64,000 bases of DNA from Enchytraeus crypticus (taxonomy: Eukaryota; Annelida; Clitellata; Enchytraeida; Enchytraeidae): the NCBI GenBank assembly GCA_905160935.1, contig CAJHZI010000478.1, forward strand, positions 1,502,001 through 1,566,000. The letters are read 5' to 3'. The position numbers and the translations under genes were made by a program. The notes below the pieces were generated by a model, which worked only from the letters and a program-made list of their open reading frames with translations, made no database searches and was not told the origin of the DNA. This document shows, piece by piece, positions 33,001 through 43,100 of the stretch (position 1 is the stretch's first letter; each line of letters begins with the position of its first letter).

Positions 33001-35035
33001 TACCAGCCGGAGGCAATGTCGGTATACTAAACTACGAAAGCAATGTTATTATACTAAACTATGAATATTTAGCATTATCTCAGTATCCATGTATCTGTCG
33101 AAGCTTTCAAAACTGCAATATTCTTGAGCAATTTAGCAGCAGTACCTTGTCTGCAGTGAATTCCTCTATGTACTGTTGTTTATCACTATCCAACAGTTCT
33201 CTCCATATTCTTCCAATCGCTGCTCCTACCTCACACACCGACTTGTTGGGGTTCACAGACTTTACTTGCTGCCACACCTACAAATACACAACTACAATTC
33301 ATTACATTTACCCACTTTAATGGTATATCAATATCATTAATAGGAGCAATTATTGGTGCTAATGTAATATTATACATAGTATAGAAATAATCCTGTTATA
33401 AATTAGAAAAATATATAAAAAAGTGCTTTTAATAATAGATCGATATCATAATGGTATACCAGCAGTAATGAGCAACTCTATATGCACTGCATACATAATA
33501 CATTATATATTGATAAAACTCTACAGTACACTTATGCGAACATTAAGGATTGTAATTTACTATTAATTAACCCGGGCTTTAGAAAAATACAACCTTTTAC
33601 ACCAGCTTCAGATTCATTTCAAGCTTTTTTAGAAACTGAAATACTATAGAGAAAACATTTATGCAAATATGCTCGAGACGTTTAATTACATTCGGCATAA
33701 CCCAATTTAACACAGATTTAAACATTTCCATTTCGAAGCATAATGCCAATTGAGACAGTTTTTAGCAATGTACTAGAAAATGGATTTTTCACACTCAGAT
33801 GATTTTTAAAAGAAATCTGCAGACAGTTATCCTCAATTTACTTTAACACAGCAAGTTATTATAACACTTGAATAGTATAACGTTTCGTATCATATGTATA
33901 AAAGTTCAACGCCTAGGATTAAAATCTGTCTCCGTATAATATGGATACGTAATAATAATAATAATATATTATTTATTTTCGTTCAATCTGACAACCGCAG
34001 AAAGTTACAGTACAGAAATTCCAACAGACTCAGCATAACAAATTACAGAAATAGCATAAACAGTTAATAGGCAAGATATAAGAGAGATGAAACCAAAAAT
34101 TGTTTTCGATAACGGAGATAACAGATAAGCGATGGTCAGGCTGAAATTTAAACCTAATTATCAAGAATGTGTGCTATCCACTCGGCCATTACACATACAT
34201 ATGTTTACAAATGGTATATACATAACACTTAGAGAGTTAACTTACGGCTTTGCTGAATCTCATATATGGTGAGAGAGGTTTTTTGGGAGGAGGGGGCAGA
34301 TCTGATTTCTTATCCTTTACATCAGACTGAATACTCAGAGGTGATGGAACAGAATTCTCCGCAGGACTTTTACCTTCACTATTTGCCACATCAGTTGAAG
34401 CCTTGGCACTGAATGTCGCGGCACACGATTCAACTCCATCCGGAACCAAACCAGGTACACCATTTAATATCTGCGGAGCTGACAGATAACCTAGAGAGCC
34501 ACCAATGTGTAATCCATTCTGTTGATTAGCACGAGAATGGTCGAGATGATGACTGTTGAGAGATATATTACTTCTACAGGAGGAACCGCCGTTGACGGCA
34601 TCAGAATAGCTGAACGAGTTAGGCGGGATCACATCAGATCCATACAGCGAAGTAGAAGAGGATTGCTCAAACGCGTGGGAATGACTTCCATTAGACGTCG
34701 TATTGCTGCCATTGTTTCCAGTTTCTTGTAGCAATTCCGATGGAAAGGTGTTGTCTACGAGAGCTTGAGAGAACGAAATTAAATCGAGATGAGAGTTGGC
34801 GGGAGATAAAGACATATCGAATTGAGGTGAATCTAGGTGAAGAGACGAGGATGATGCACAGGTGGAGCTAGAGTCTCCGATGCAGCGACTGTACGAACAG
34901 TTTGCCGTTGCTTCTTCTAGGAGTGATAGGGACTGTGAAGCCATTGCATCAGCAGGATTAGCTTGACAATGTTTCTCAGCAGTTATAGAGCATAACGGTA
35001 GTGGAATAATATCACTGAGTTCAGACACTGTACGT
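30014..35035 (-). CDS. HMG-box protein with BAF57/SMARCE1-type box and Q-rich C-terminus
   Basis: Minus-strand exons: about 35035-34246 (5' limit uncertain; upstream exons likely), 33277-33146, 32522-31855 and 30734-30014. Splice phases agree through to the TAG. Residues from exon 1 onward: a ~250-residue Ser/Asn-rich N-terminal region, then a proline patch (DLPPPPKKPLSPYMRFSK) leading into an HMG box split by intron 1 (AVWQQVKSVNPNKSVCEV, GAAIGRIWRELLDSDKQQY) and finished in exon 3 (LRYDAEMLEYMQKNG). Tryptophan and tyrosine core positions match BAF57 better than TOX. Exon 3 adds a Lys/Pro stretch, Gln/Gly repeats and LTPEQQRLLIAQM. The last exon has a Q run, an acidic patch and a ~70-residue coiled coil (YEKMLLRNHLVEKSEEILKL). 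HMG boxes bind or bend DNA; a chromatin role is inferred. The layout differs from SMARCE1, whose box is near the N-terminus, so orthology is not claimed. Confidence 0.78.
32869..33010 (-). mobile_element. tRNA-derived SINE (family 1) in HMG-gene intron
   Basis: aaagctggtaaagctaatat, taacatcagtttcctcactc, agtgacgggcgagcccaggt and ttgccactggtaccagccgg. Located about 140 bp downstream of the HMG-box exon, same orientation as the gene. Confidence 0.83.
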
Positions 35036-35764
35036 ACTAATACAAGATAGATGAAATTAATAGAACAGACTAGTTAATAAAAGATTGTTAATTACTGACA
35101 AATAGGCTACTAGAAATACACCAATATAAAGAGATAAATCTTAAACGATTTATCAAATTTAAGTAGAAAGTAATACCTATTACGTCCGTTATCATACGTA
35201 AAAAATGACCAAAATTTAATATAAGTGAAACTAAAGATAGGCTTAATTATACATGCTAATTCAGTACAAAAGCGGACGTTAAATGCACCAATAACCTTTT
35301 AAGATCATATTTAGAGAAATCCACGAATTCCATTACAGTGCATATATTTACACCTAATTTTAAGGCGATATTTTGCCCGGAACTTTGTCACAATTTTATA
35401 CGCTAAACGAAATATTTTTTCAAATGTGTTGTATGTGTTTTATTTAATTAGTTAAGTATTATGCAAATGGCAAAAAGATAATATCTGGAAATTCTAGTAA
35501 AATGGACAATCGGTTTAACTTAAACTTTCTCTCAGGGTTTTCGAAAGTTACGTTATCAAGAAGTTTTATCCTAAATTAAATAAATGTAGAATATTTTACA
35601 AATTGCTATGAACTAAGAATTGTTAAGAAATCGGAATTAAAACTTTATTTTAATATTAACTTTTATAAACCTCAACAAAGTTTTCCAGCAGCAGCAACTC
35701 AGTGTTGCCAACTCAACAAAATATTATATTTTTAGAATACTATACTCATTTACATGTAGGCCCT

Positions 35765-35910
35765 ATATATGATTATACTATATACTATATCCGAGGATAT
35801 AGTATAACCTATATACTATATGTCCGAGGATATACCTATAGGATATACCTATACGATGATACTCCTATATACTATATCCGAGGATACTATATACATAATA
35901 TTATATTATA
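35765..35910. repeat. palindromic tandem repeat tatatccgaggata
   Basis: Several copies of tactatatccgaggatat separated by AT-rich spacers (35,785-35,905). The unit is partly self-complementary. It lies in the interval between the HMG-box gene and the CDK2AP gene. Confidence 0.75.
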
Positions 35911-35938
35911 TCCGAGGCGTGTTATTTAACACGCCTCG
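35910..35938. repeat. perfect hairpin cgaggcgtgtta / taacacgcctcg
   Basis: A 12-bp perfect inverted repeat with a 2-nt centre, cgaggcgtgttatttaacac followed by gcctcg. GC content is higher than the surroundings. Confidence 0.85.
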
Positions 35939-36309
35939 AATAATCTCGATCAATCATTGGCGAATACAATTAATTAAACGAGCAGCTATAGTTAGATCAA
36001 TTGATTGACTCCTATCTTAATTATAGCTGGTTCAGGAAGTCGTGAAATAAATGTAAAATAATTCTAATAAAGAAATAAAAAATATAATAATATTAAATAA
36101 AATGTAAAGATAAATAGAAATATTTATAATTTAGAAGAGGAAACTATTAAATTTGCAGTCACTAGAGCATCTTTTACTCCCCGTTTAAATGTGGCCTTCT
36201 CTTAAATTTTGTTCTGATATTGATTTAATTTAAATGCTGTTTTTTCTTATAATTATGCTTTTGTAAAATAATAATTTTTATAAAATCTCGGACATTCACT
36301 ACACTGATT

Positions 36310-36375
36310 ATACGGAAAATAACATAACATAACTTAACATAACATAACACAACACAACATAACATAACATAACAG
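36310..36375 (+). repeat. (AACAT)n microsatellite
   Basis: ataacataacataacttaac with variants (acaac), about 12 units. Confidence 0.9.
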
Positions 36376-37547
36376 TTTCTGAGTCAGAAAGCAAATTACA
36401 GCTTGTTTAAAGGACTCCTTTAAAACCCTAATAAAAATGGCCCTACACGATTGAATAACAAGATATCAACATCGTCTTTTTTACATTCTTGTTCCTTTTC
36501 ATTGTTCACTGACAATAGGTGTTTGTAAACACACTTCTATTTTGTGAAAATTAAATAAGGTAAAATAAGGTGAGGTATATTTATGCGTCTTCCTTTCTTG
36601 CATTGCTGATATTTAACGGTAAAAATACATAAAAATTTGGCAAAGTGTACCATATGGATAAAAATTATCCGGCATGATGGGATTCTGAGTGAATATAAAA
36701 TTCTAAAACAGAATGACAAATTTTAGGCTTACTAATTTAGACCCTAATGATCCGTTCACTTAAAATTCGTACTAATTAGCTTGTACTCACAAGCTTACTT
36801 ACGCTTAACTGATTACATATGTGCAGTTTTATGACGTTCCAATAGCTAGGAACCGACCAGTTTATCCAGGGGATAGATACTTTTGCATTTTATGAACTTT
36901 TAAAACGCGTTAATATCTGCTGATTTATCATCTCATATTCCAGCTATTAAGCTTGGAAAATTCTCTCAGGGAAATTTTAAGTGCGCAGATTTTAAGAGCT
37001 CAATGATCTTCAATCTCTTTGAATTCTTGGAAATTTAACTTTATCGAGTTAGGCTGAAGTTGTGATCGAGATTGTTTTTTAAAATGCCAAAAACCAAATA
37101 TCAAATTTTCAGGGCAACAAAAACCAAATCCATTACTTGTTAAAAGTTACTTTTATCGCGTACACATAAAATAGGCCGTTATGGGCTTAATTGCTTATGG
37201 TAATAAAATTGAGCAGAGGGCAAAGGACAGCTATTGACAAACTTTCTTATGTTTTTTCTTGAAGGCCTCGTGCATTTGTGAAATTCCTTGAGTGAGTAGT
37301 TTAAATGAAAGCTTGCTTGCAGTTTAACTAGAGTAAATATCTGAATTGAATTATAATTTTCGACATGTTTTGAATAATATCTCTGAAATGAAAGCTATTG
37401 GCAGTTTGATTATTTGAGGTCTCTTGATTGAAGCAAAAGTTGCTAACTAGTTATATCTACATCTGAAAGTTCACGTATTGGTGCTCTGAGAGTTACAGAT
37501 TGATTTATGCAGATATATGAGCCAGATTTAAAGAAATCTACTGATTG

Positions 37548-37586
37548 ATAAAACGAGAAGGACATAAGCTTAAACTTCTGAATCGA
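37548..37586 (+). repeat. SINE-tail-like segment in CDK2AP leader
   Basis: gattgataaaacgagaagga, cataagcttaaacttct closely resembles the tail of the SINE at 23,495-23,530 (actgataaaacgaacaggcg, ttaagcttgaactta). It ends 16 bp before the start codon. Confidence 0.5.
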
Positions 37587-37601
37587 AGAAACATTGGAAT
37601 C

Positions 37602-37994
37602 ATGATTAATTCTCAGGATGATGATGACGTCATTATCGAATCCAGTTCTTCAGGGCCTGGCACTCCCATGGAGGTTTCAAGAGGTACCTCCGACGTGACA
37701 GAGATGCGTAACACTCCTCCGCTACCTCGTGGTAGTACGTCTATGCCGCACTCCTCGTCCTCCCCATCTCTCAGTTCCAACAAGCCTGCGACTGCGGGAA
37801 CTGCTTCAAATTCTGCTGCGTCCCAGAGCAAGTACGGGCAGCTATTGGCCATCATTGAGGACATGGGCAAGGACATCAGACCAACGTATGCTGGTAGTAA
37901 GACGTCGACTGAGCGACTGAAGCGCAGTATTATGCATGCACGCATACTTGTGCGCGAGTGCTTGATGGAATGTGATCGTGCGGCAAGGATGTAA
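37602..37994 (+). CDS. CDK2AP1: CDK2-associated protein 1/2 homologue (DOC-1 family)
   Basis: A single open reading frame of 130 residues from ATG 37,602 ([13 protein letters not shown]). The N-terminal ~70 residues are acidic then Ser/Pro/Thr-rich and not conserved. The C-terminal ~60 residues carry the DOC-1 signature: [40 protein letters not shown] and [14 protein letters not shown]. Human CDK2AP1/2 share this [26 protein letters not shown] block. Family members bind CDK2 and are subunits of the NuRD chromatin-remodelling complex, where the helical domain forms dimers. Here the whole conserved domain is encoded without introns, whereas vertebrate genes are spliced; it may be an intron-poor gene or an old retrocopy. 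No poly(A) remnant is evident. The symbol denotes the family; CDK2AP1 versus CDK2AP2 is not separable. Confidence 0.88.
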   Translation: MINSQDDDDVIIESSSSGPGTPMEVSRGTSDVTEMRNTPPLPRGSTSMPHSSSSPSLSSNKPATAGTASNSAASQSKYGQLLAIIEDMGKDIRPTYAGSKTSTERLKRSIMHARILVRECLMECDRAARM

Positions 37995-38324
37995 CTACAG
38001 TATTAGTGATCAATGGAGTTGACTGCGTGATTCTATTGGACTTGTATATCTTAGTGTAAACTTAACTGAATTATACACAAATTTGTTTACTGTGTCGAGA
38101 TCTCTGTGCAAGTGTTTGATATAGTACCATTGTGACTTTGTGAGACTAATATGTAACTAAAACATTTTTGAAGCTAACTGTAACTGTATGCTAACTGATT
38201 TCAGTCTTTTATAAATTGAGAAATATATTCTGTAGTATAATTTCAGATTTATTTTAAAAGTTACTTCATGATTTCAATTTGACATTAATGGCATATTTCG
38301 TGAAAGTGATGTATAGGTTATGCT

Positions 38325-38432
38325 ATCATCATCATCATCTTCTCTTTAATCGTAGCTTAACTAGGTTTGGGATACTAATAGATTTTCTCCTCTGTCTCCT
38401 CTCTCCCTAACCGTATCATCTGTCAATCCACT
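38325..38432 (-). repeat. LINE 3' end, (GAT)n-tail family
   Basis: (ATC)n, tcttctctttaatcgtagct, taactaggtttgggatacta, then ctgtctcctctctcccta. A reverse-complement copy of the family, downstream of CDK2AP. Confidence 0.65.
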
Positions 38433-39189
38433 AATAAACTCCTATATTGTTTATGCCATATTTCAAAATATTGAAAAAGTAGTGTAACGTAAATATTTGG
38501 TTTAATCAAAATTTTCCTTGATTTTACTCTTTTTTCAAAAATATTTTAACTTGGTCCTGGAAAAAATCAGAGTTAATAGCAGTACTGAAAATTGATACTG
38601 TTTAGCAGACTTTTATAAGTGAACTGAAATATCTATAAATAATGTTTAATTTAATGAAAAGTATCTAGAAGTTATGTTTAGCAGATTTTTATAGAGAAAC
38701 TGAAGCAATTATGTGTGAAATATTCTAGGCCTACTGCTAGGTTGACTTTTTAATTTTCGGGGCTTTGTATTGGGATGTGACCTTAAGCGATGTCAAATTA
38801 AATAGATTGAAAATGATTATTTATTTTATTTATTTTATTTATATAACCCATATAAGAATCTTACACATACAATAATGCAACAAGAACCAGAAAAGCAAAT
38901 ATGCTGTGCATAAAGGGAGCTCTAAGAAAGTAATTGATAGAATTAGGCATATAGACTTACAATAAGCTCAGACTATTAAAGCACTTAACTAGCATATTAG
39001 TATTATCCAGCATGCAACTAGAAAGAAGAGTATCAAAACTATCTAATCCGGTTTCCAGCAGCACGATGGTGATTAGTAAAACCTTTCTTTGATGCTACTG
39101 TGTACAATTAATTACTTACTCTGTGGAAATTACTTACCTGATGTAGTAATTATTAAATGGACCACATACCGTAATATGGTCCATTTCAT

Positions 39190-39345
39190 ACGGTGAAACA
39201 AGGACCATAAGGAAGGAAGATATTAGATAACTAGAGGCATATGAAATGTGAATATGGAGAAAAATGGAACTTAGGTTTAGCTGGGCTCAAAAGGTTACAA
39301 ATGAGGAAGTTCTGGAGAGTGCACTAAGAGAGAGAGAGAGAAAGA
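39190..39345 (+). pseudogene. RTE-like LINE fragment with internal deletion
   Basis: aggaccataaggaaggaaga to aaaaggttacaaatgaggaa and gttctggagag match the 13,110-13,235 stretch of the RTE-like element, then jump straight to the terminal gtgcactaagagagagagag. About 300 bp of the ORF end are deleted. Confidence 0.75.
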
Positions 39346-39982
39346 GATATGGTAAAATGACAATTTTCTACTAATATTACCTCAAATTCATTATTGCTCA
39401 ATTCACCAGTGTTAAAATTCAATATTTCGTCAATTCTTCACTGCATAATTTCACCAAATGTTAAATTCCACACGTGTTAAAATTGACATTAACGAACGAG
39501 CCAAGAATTACAATCTAGATTAGGTATTTACTAGCTGTCAAAGCTCAAATAATTAATTACTGGACACGTAGAGAGTAAATGAAATTTGTCACTGATCCTG
39601 CTCATTGATATCATATCATATCATATGATATCATGAGATATGATATATCACATCTCATTATCATATCAGTTGCACAGACATTTGGTTAAATTTCACTTTG
39701 TGAATCAGCAGAATGTGTATTTTAAAATTAACTTGTCTAAAAGAGTCCATTACTGATGTCGTTTTGAAGTGTGACATTAGGCTAGGCTTTCCCTCTTTAG
39801 CCTACCAGAAATTCAGTAATTTTAACTATTCAGAATTCTTAACCTCCAATAGCTTGGACAGTTATGGTGTTTTCAGGTCACATTAAGAGCCAAACATTTA
39901 ATTCTCAACAGCAGTTACTAAACAGATACTAAACTCATTTATCTTATATATTATCTTAACTTCTTGACATTTACTATAAATA

Positions 39983-40050
39983 TTAAAGATTTAACGTCTT
40001 TGTCCTCATACAGGGATGATGTCAGGGACTTTGTGATGTCAATTACTATG
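39983..40050 (-). repeat. stem-loop/ACGTTAA tail family
   Basis: taaagatttaacgtctttgt, cctcatacagggatgatgtc and agggact. It lies about 100 bp upstream of the DPH7 start codon. Confidence 0.6.
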
Positions 40051-40144
40051 TGATATATGAGATATGAGCTGCAGGTCTTGTTTATTATTGATTTGTTGAT
40101 ATATGAATTGTTGAAGATGAGAAGTTAGATAGATAATTGATGAT

Positions 40145-43100
40145 ATGGCAAGTTCAGAATGGATGACGTCAGATCACGTGATTCGGCAGCACAGTTTTGA
40201 CACGTCATACACGGCAGATTCTGTTGAGTTCTGTCCAATAGAGGGTCACCGGCACGTTCTACTCTGTGGAACCTATCAACTTGTACGTTCTTTTTGTGTT
40301 TGAACCATGTTACATTTATTTACTAAAGTACTTTTTACATTTTACAAATCTGATGTTTAAATGTCATTTAGTATATACAATAAACTATGTTTACAGTATA
40401 CACATATTTAATATTTGATTTTAGAAATGGATATTTTTGTACATCTGATATATTTATATATTCTGTTTTTGGTGTATTGCGCTTATCTATGCACTGTGAT
40501 TCTTAAAACTGAAAATTGATTACTTTTTCTATGGTACTAGCATCTTTTCATTTTGTTTCTCTCTTTTCTTACTATGTATTAACAGTTTGCTTCTTGCTGC
40601 GTCTGTATTAACAAGTTTTTTCTTTCTACAGCTGCTGTATTAGCAATTTGCTTCTTAGTACAGATATATTAACAAAAAAGCTTGTTACTACAGCTGGATT
40701 AACAATTTGCTTCTTGCTGCAGCAGCTGTATTTTTGGACTCATTTTTTTGCATTTTTAAGAATTTGCACCAATTTGGACCTACATTTTGCTTACTTGCTC
40801 AATAGTGCTCGATGGTGTCATGAACGGCAGTAGCAGTCTAATTGTTATTATTATTATGTATTAACAATTGGCTTCTAACGTCTGCCGTATTAACATTTTG
40901 CTTCTTAGTACATCTGTATTAATAATGTTTGAGCTATTGGCAAGTAATAGTAAAAAGCTGGTACAGCTAAGGTTAACGTTAGTTTCCTCACTCGAAAGCG
41001 ATGTCAGTGACGGGCGAGCCCAGGATTTGAACCCCACACCTACTGATCCGCGGTCGAGTATCTTGCCGACTTCGCCACTGGCTCCAGCCAGTATCAGTGA
41101 TCAGTGAGTTGTTTTATGTTTTTTATGTTTCGTGCTGTTTTGTAGGAACAGGGTTCAGGCGATGACTCAGCAGGATGTTCTGCTGCAGAAAACAAACGAC
41201 TCGGACGTTTGCACTTCCTGTCGCTACATCGAGAAAGCTCGGGAAATGAAACGAAACTTTCAGTCGATGAATCGATTGATACGTCCGCGGTGCTAGATAT
41301 AAAATGGTCTTATGAGCCGCTGGAAGAGGGGCTTCCAATGTTTGGACTGGCCAATGCTGCAGGGAGGATTATGCTGTGGCGGTTAAGCTCTGGCGATGAT
41401 GTTTGTGAAACAAGATGGAAGTGTTTTGAGGAGGTGGATTTGGAGAATAGCAGTTTAGCGTTGTCACTGGATTGGTCTACCAGTGTACATAAAAGGTTCA
41501 GTAGATTTTATTTACTTTAGAGCAGGAAACTGACGTTAAACTTGACTCTAGCCTTTAGTTTTTAGATATTTTAGTTTAAAAACCTGAACATATTTATATT
41601 CTTGTATGATAATGTTTTACAGATTCTCAATAAACTTGTTAATACAGTGCCAGATGTAATGTGTGTGCATTTGATTGCGGTACTTTTAACGTATTAGCTT
41701 TCTTTTAGAAAGTCAAACTAGGCGATTTAAGGATACCATCTACCTCTTATTGTAGAGCTTTCTTAAAGGTTTTTCTGGGCGTATTTTAATATATTACTAA
41801 AATAATATATTCCTAACTGATGGATTTATTACAATTTTACATTGTAATATTTCTTTGTATTAGAACGATTATAACTATGTATTACTATATACGTATACTA
41901 TGCATTACTATGTACTGTATTGCTATGTATTATTATTATAATTATTATTTATTGTTATTACAGCGGTGCGCGAATAGTGGCAAGTTCGTCAGATGGCAGC
42001 CTGTCGTTGCTGGATGTCTCAGCACCTGGTCAGTCTAAGAGAGTATCCACTTGGAAGGCTCATGACTTCGAGGCTTGGATAGCAGCCTTTAACTACCATA
42101 CACCTGAAGTCATCTATTCTGGTAAATCTACTGTCATAATCTACTTTTTGTGTTTAGTAGAAGTAAAACTGTAAAGATAATTCTAACGTTTGTTTCTGTA
42201 TCACAATGGATAATGTCTGAAACGGTCAGGTTGGGATTCGAACCGATGGCCTCCTACTTCTCAGGCAACCACTCTATCTATTTGACCATCCAACCAGTAC
42301 TTGTGTTCCATTATTAAGTTAAATTCCTGTAGATAATATATTAATTCTGTATTCTTGTAGGCCCTCATTCAATTCAATGTATATTCCATTCAGATATTTT
42401 TAACAATTTTCTACTCAAATGAGTTTTACTATCATTTATTTTTTATTAAGCTTTGTTTATTATAAAATAAGTTTACGATAAAATTTATCCAATGGTAAAA
42501 TTAATAGATTGAAAAATTAATTTTTAACGTAAGCTTTCTTACAAGTAAGACTTTAGTATCTTGCTTTGTACACTGCATTTTAATGATAGTACGTCCTTCC
42601 ATTCATCTACTCTCATGAGATGGACTTTTAATACAAAATACAAGTTTTATTCATTTTCTTTAACTTTTGCTCTCATGCAACACTAGATTTTTCATAACTT
42701 GACTTCATTACTTATTGACTTTAGTATGGTCATGAAATTTTAACTTGATTTTGTTTTATTATGAACATTTGAAGATTCAGTGTTCACCTGCTGCTAATTA
42801 TTAAGCATTGCCTGCTCAACTGGTAAAGTCAATGTTAACGTCAGTTTCCTCTTTCGAAAGTGATGTGATGGGTGAGTCTAGGATTTGAACCGAGCACATA
42901 CTTATCCGTGGTCGAGTGTCTTACTGACATGGCCAGTCTTACCGACATGGCCACTGGCTCCGACCAGTAATGCATTCATAGTTTTAATGATTGATGGATT
43001 GCTGCATACCCTGCAGGATTCAATAGGAGGATGCTAAACAATTGTATTTCATTGTGCACAACATGTACAGGTGGCGATGACTGTAAGTTAAAGGTTTGGG

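Larger units (their letters stand above)
35036..37547. other. intergenic between HMG-box (-) and CDK2AP (+) genes
   Basis: Apart from the palindromic repeats and (AACAT)n there is no exon I can support. The first exon(s) of the HMG-box gene and its promoter should lie here, divergent from CDK2AP, but no convincing start-codon exon or TATA element stands out. Confidence 0.4.
37995..40144. other. intergenic between CDK2AP and DPH7
   Basis: Apart from the LINE pieces and one stem-loop tail, there is a (TTTAT)n run near 38,820 and a dense AT palindromic patch (catatcatatcatatgatat) near 39,610-39,665. No exon was recognised. Confidence 0.5.

Noticed and set aside
35702..36008. Open frames rich in Tyr/Ile
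   Set aside because: They translate the palindromic AT-rich repeat patch; not a gene.
42226..42302. Possible functional tRNA gene on the minus strand
   Set aside because: A and B boxes and pairing ends are present, but the anticodon arm does not fold properly; a SINE head is more likely.
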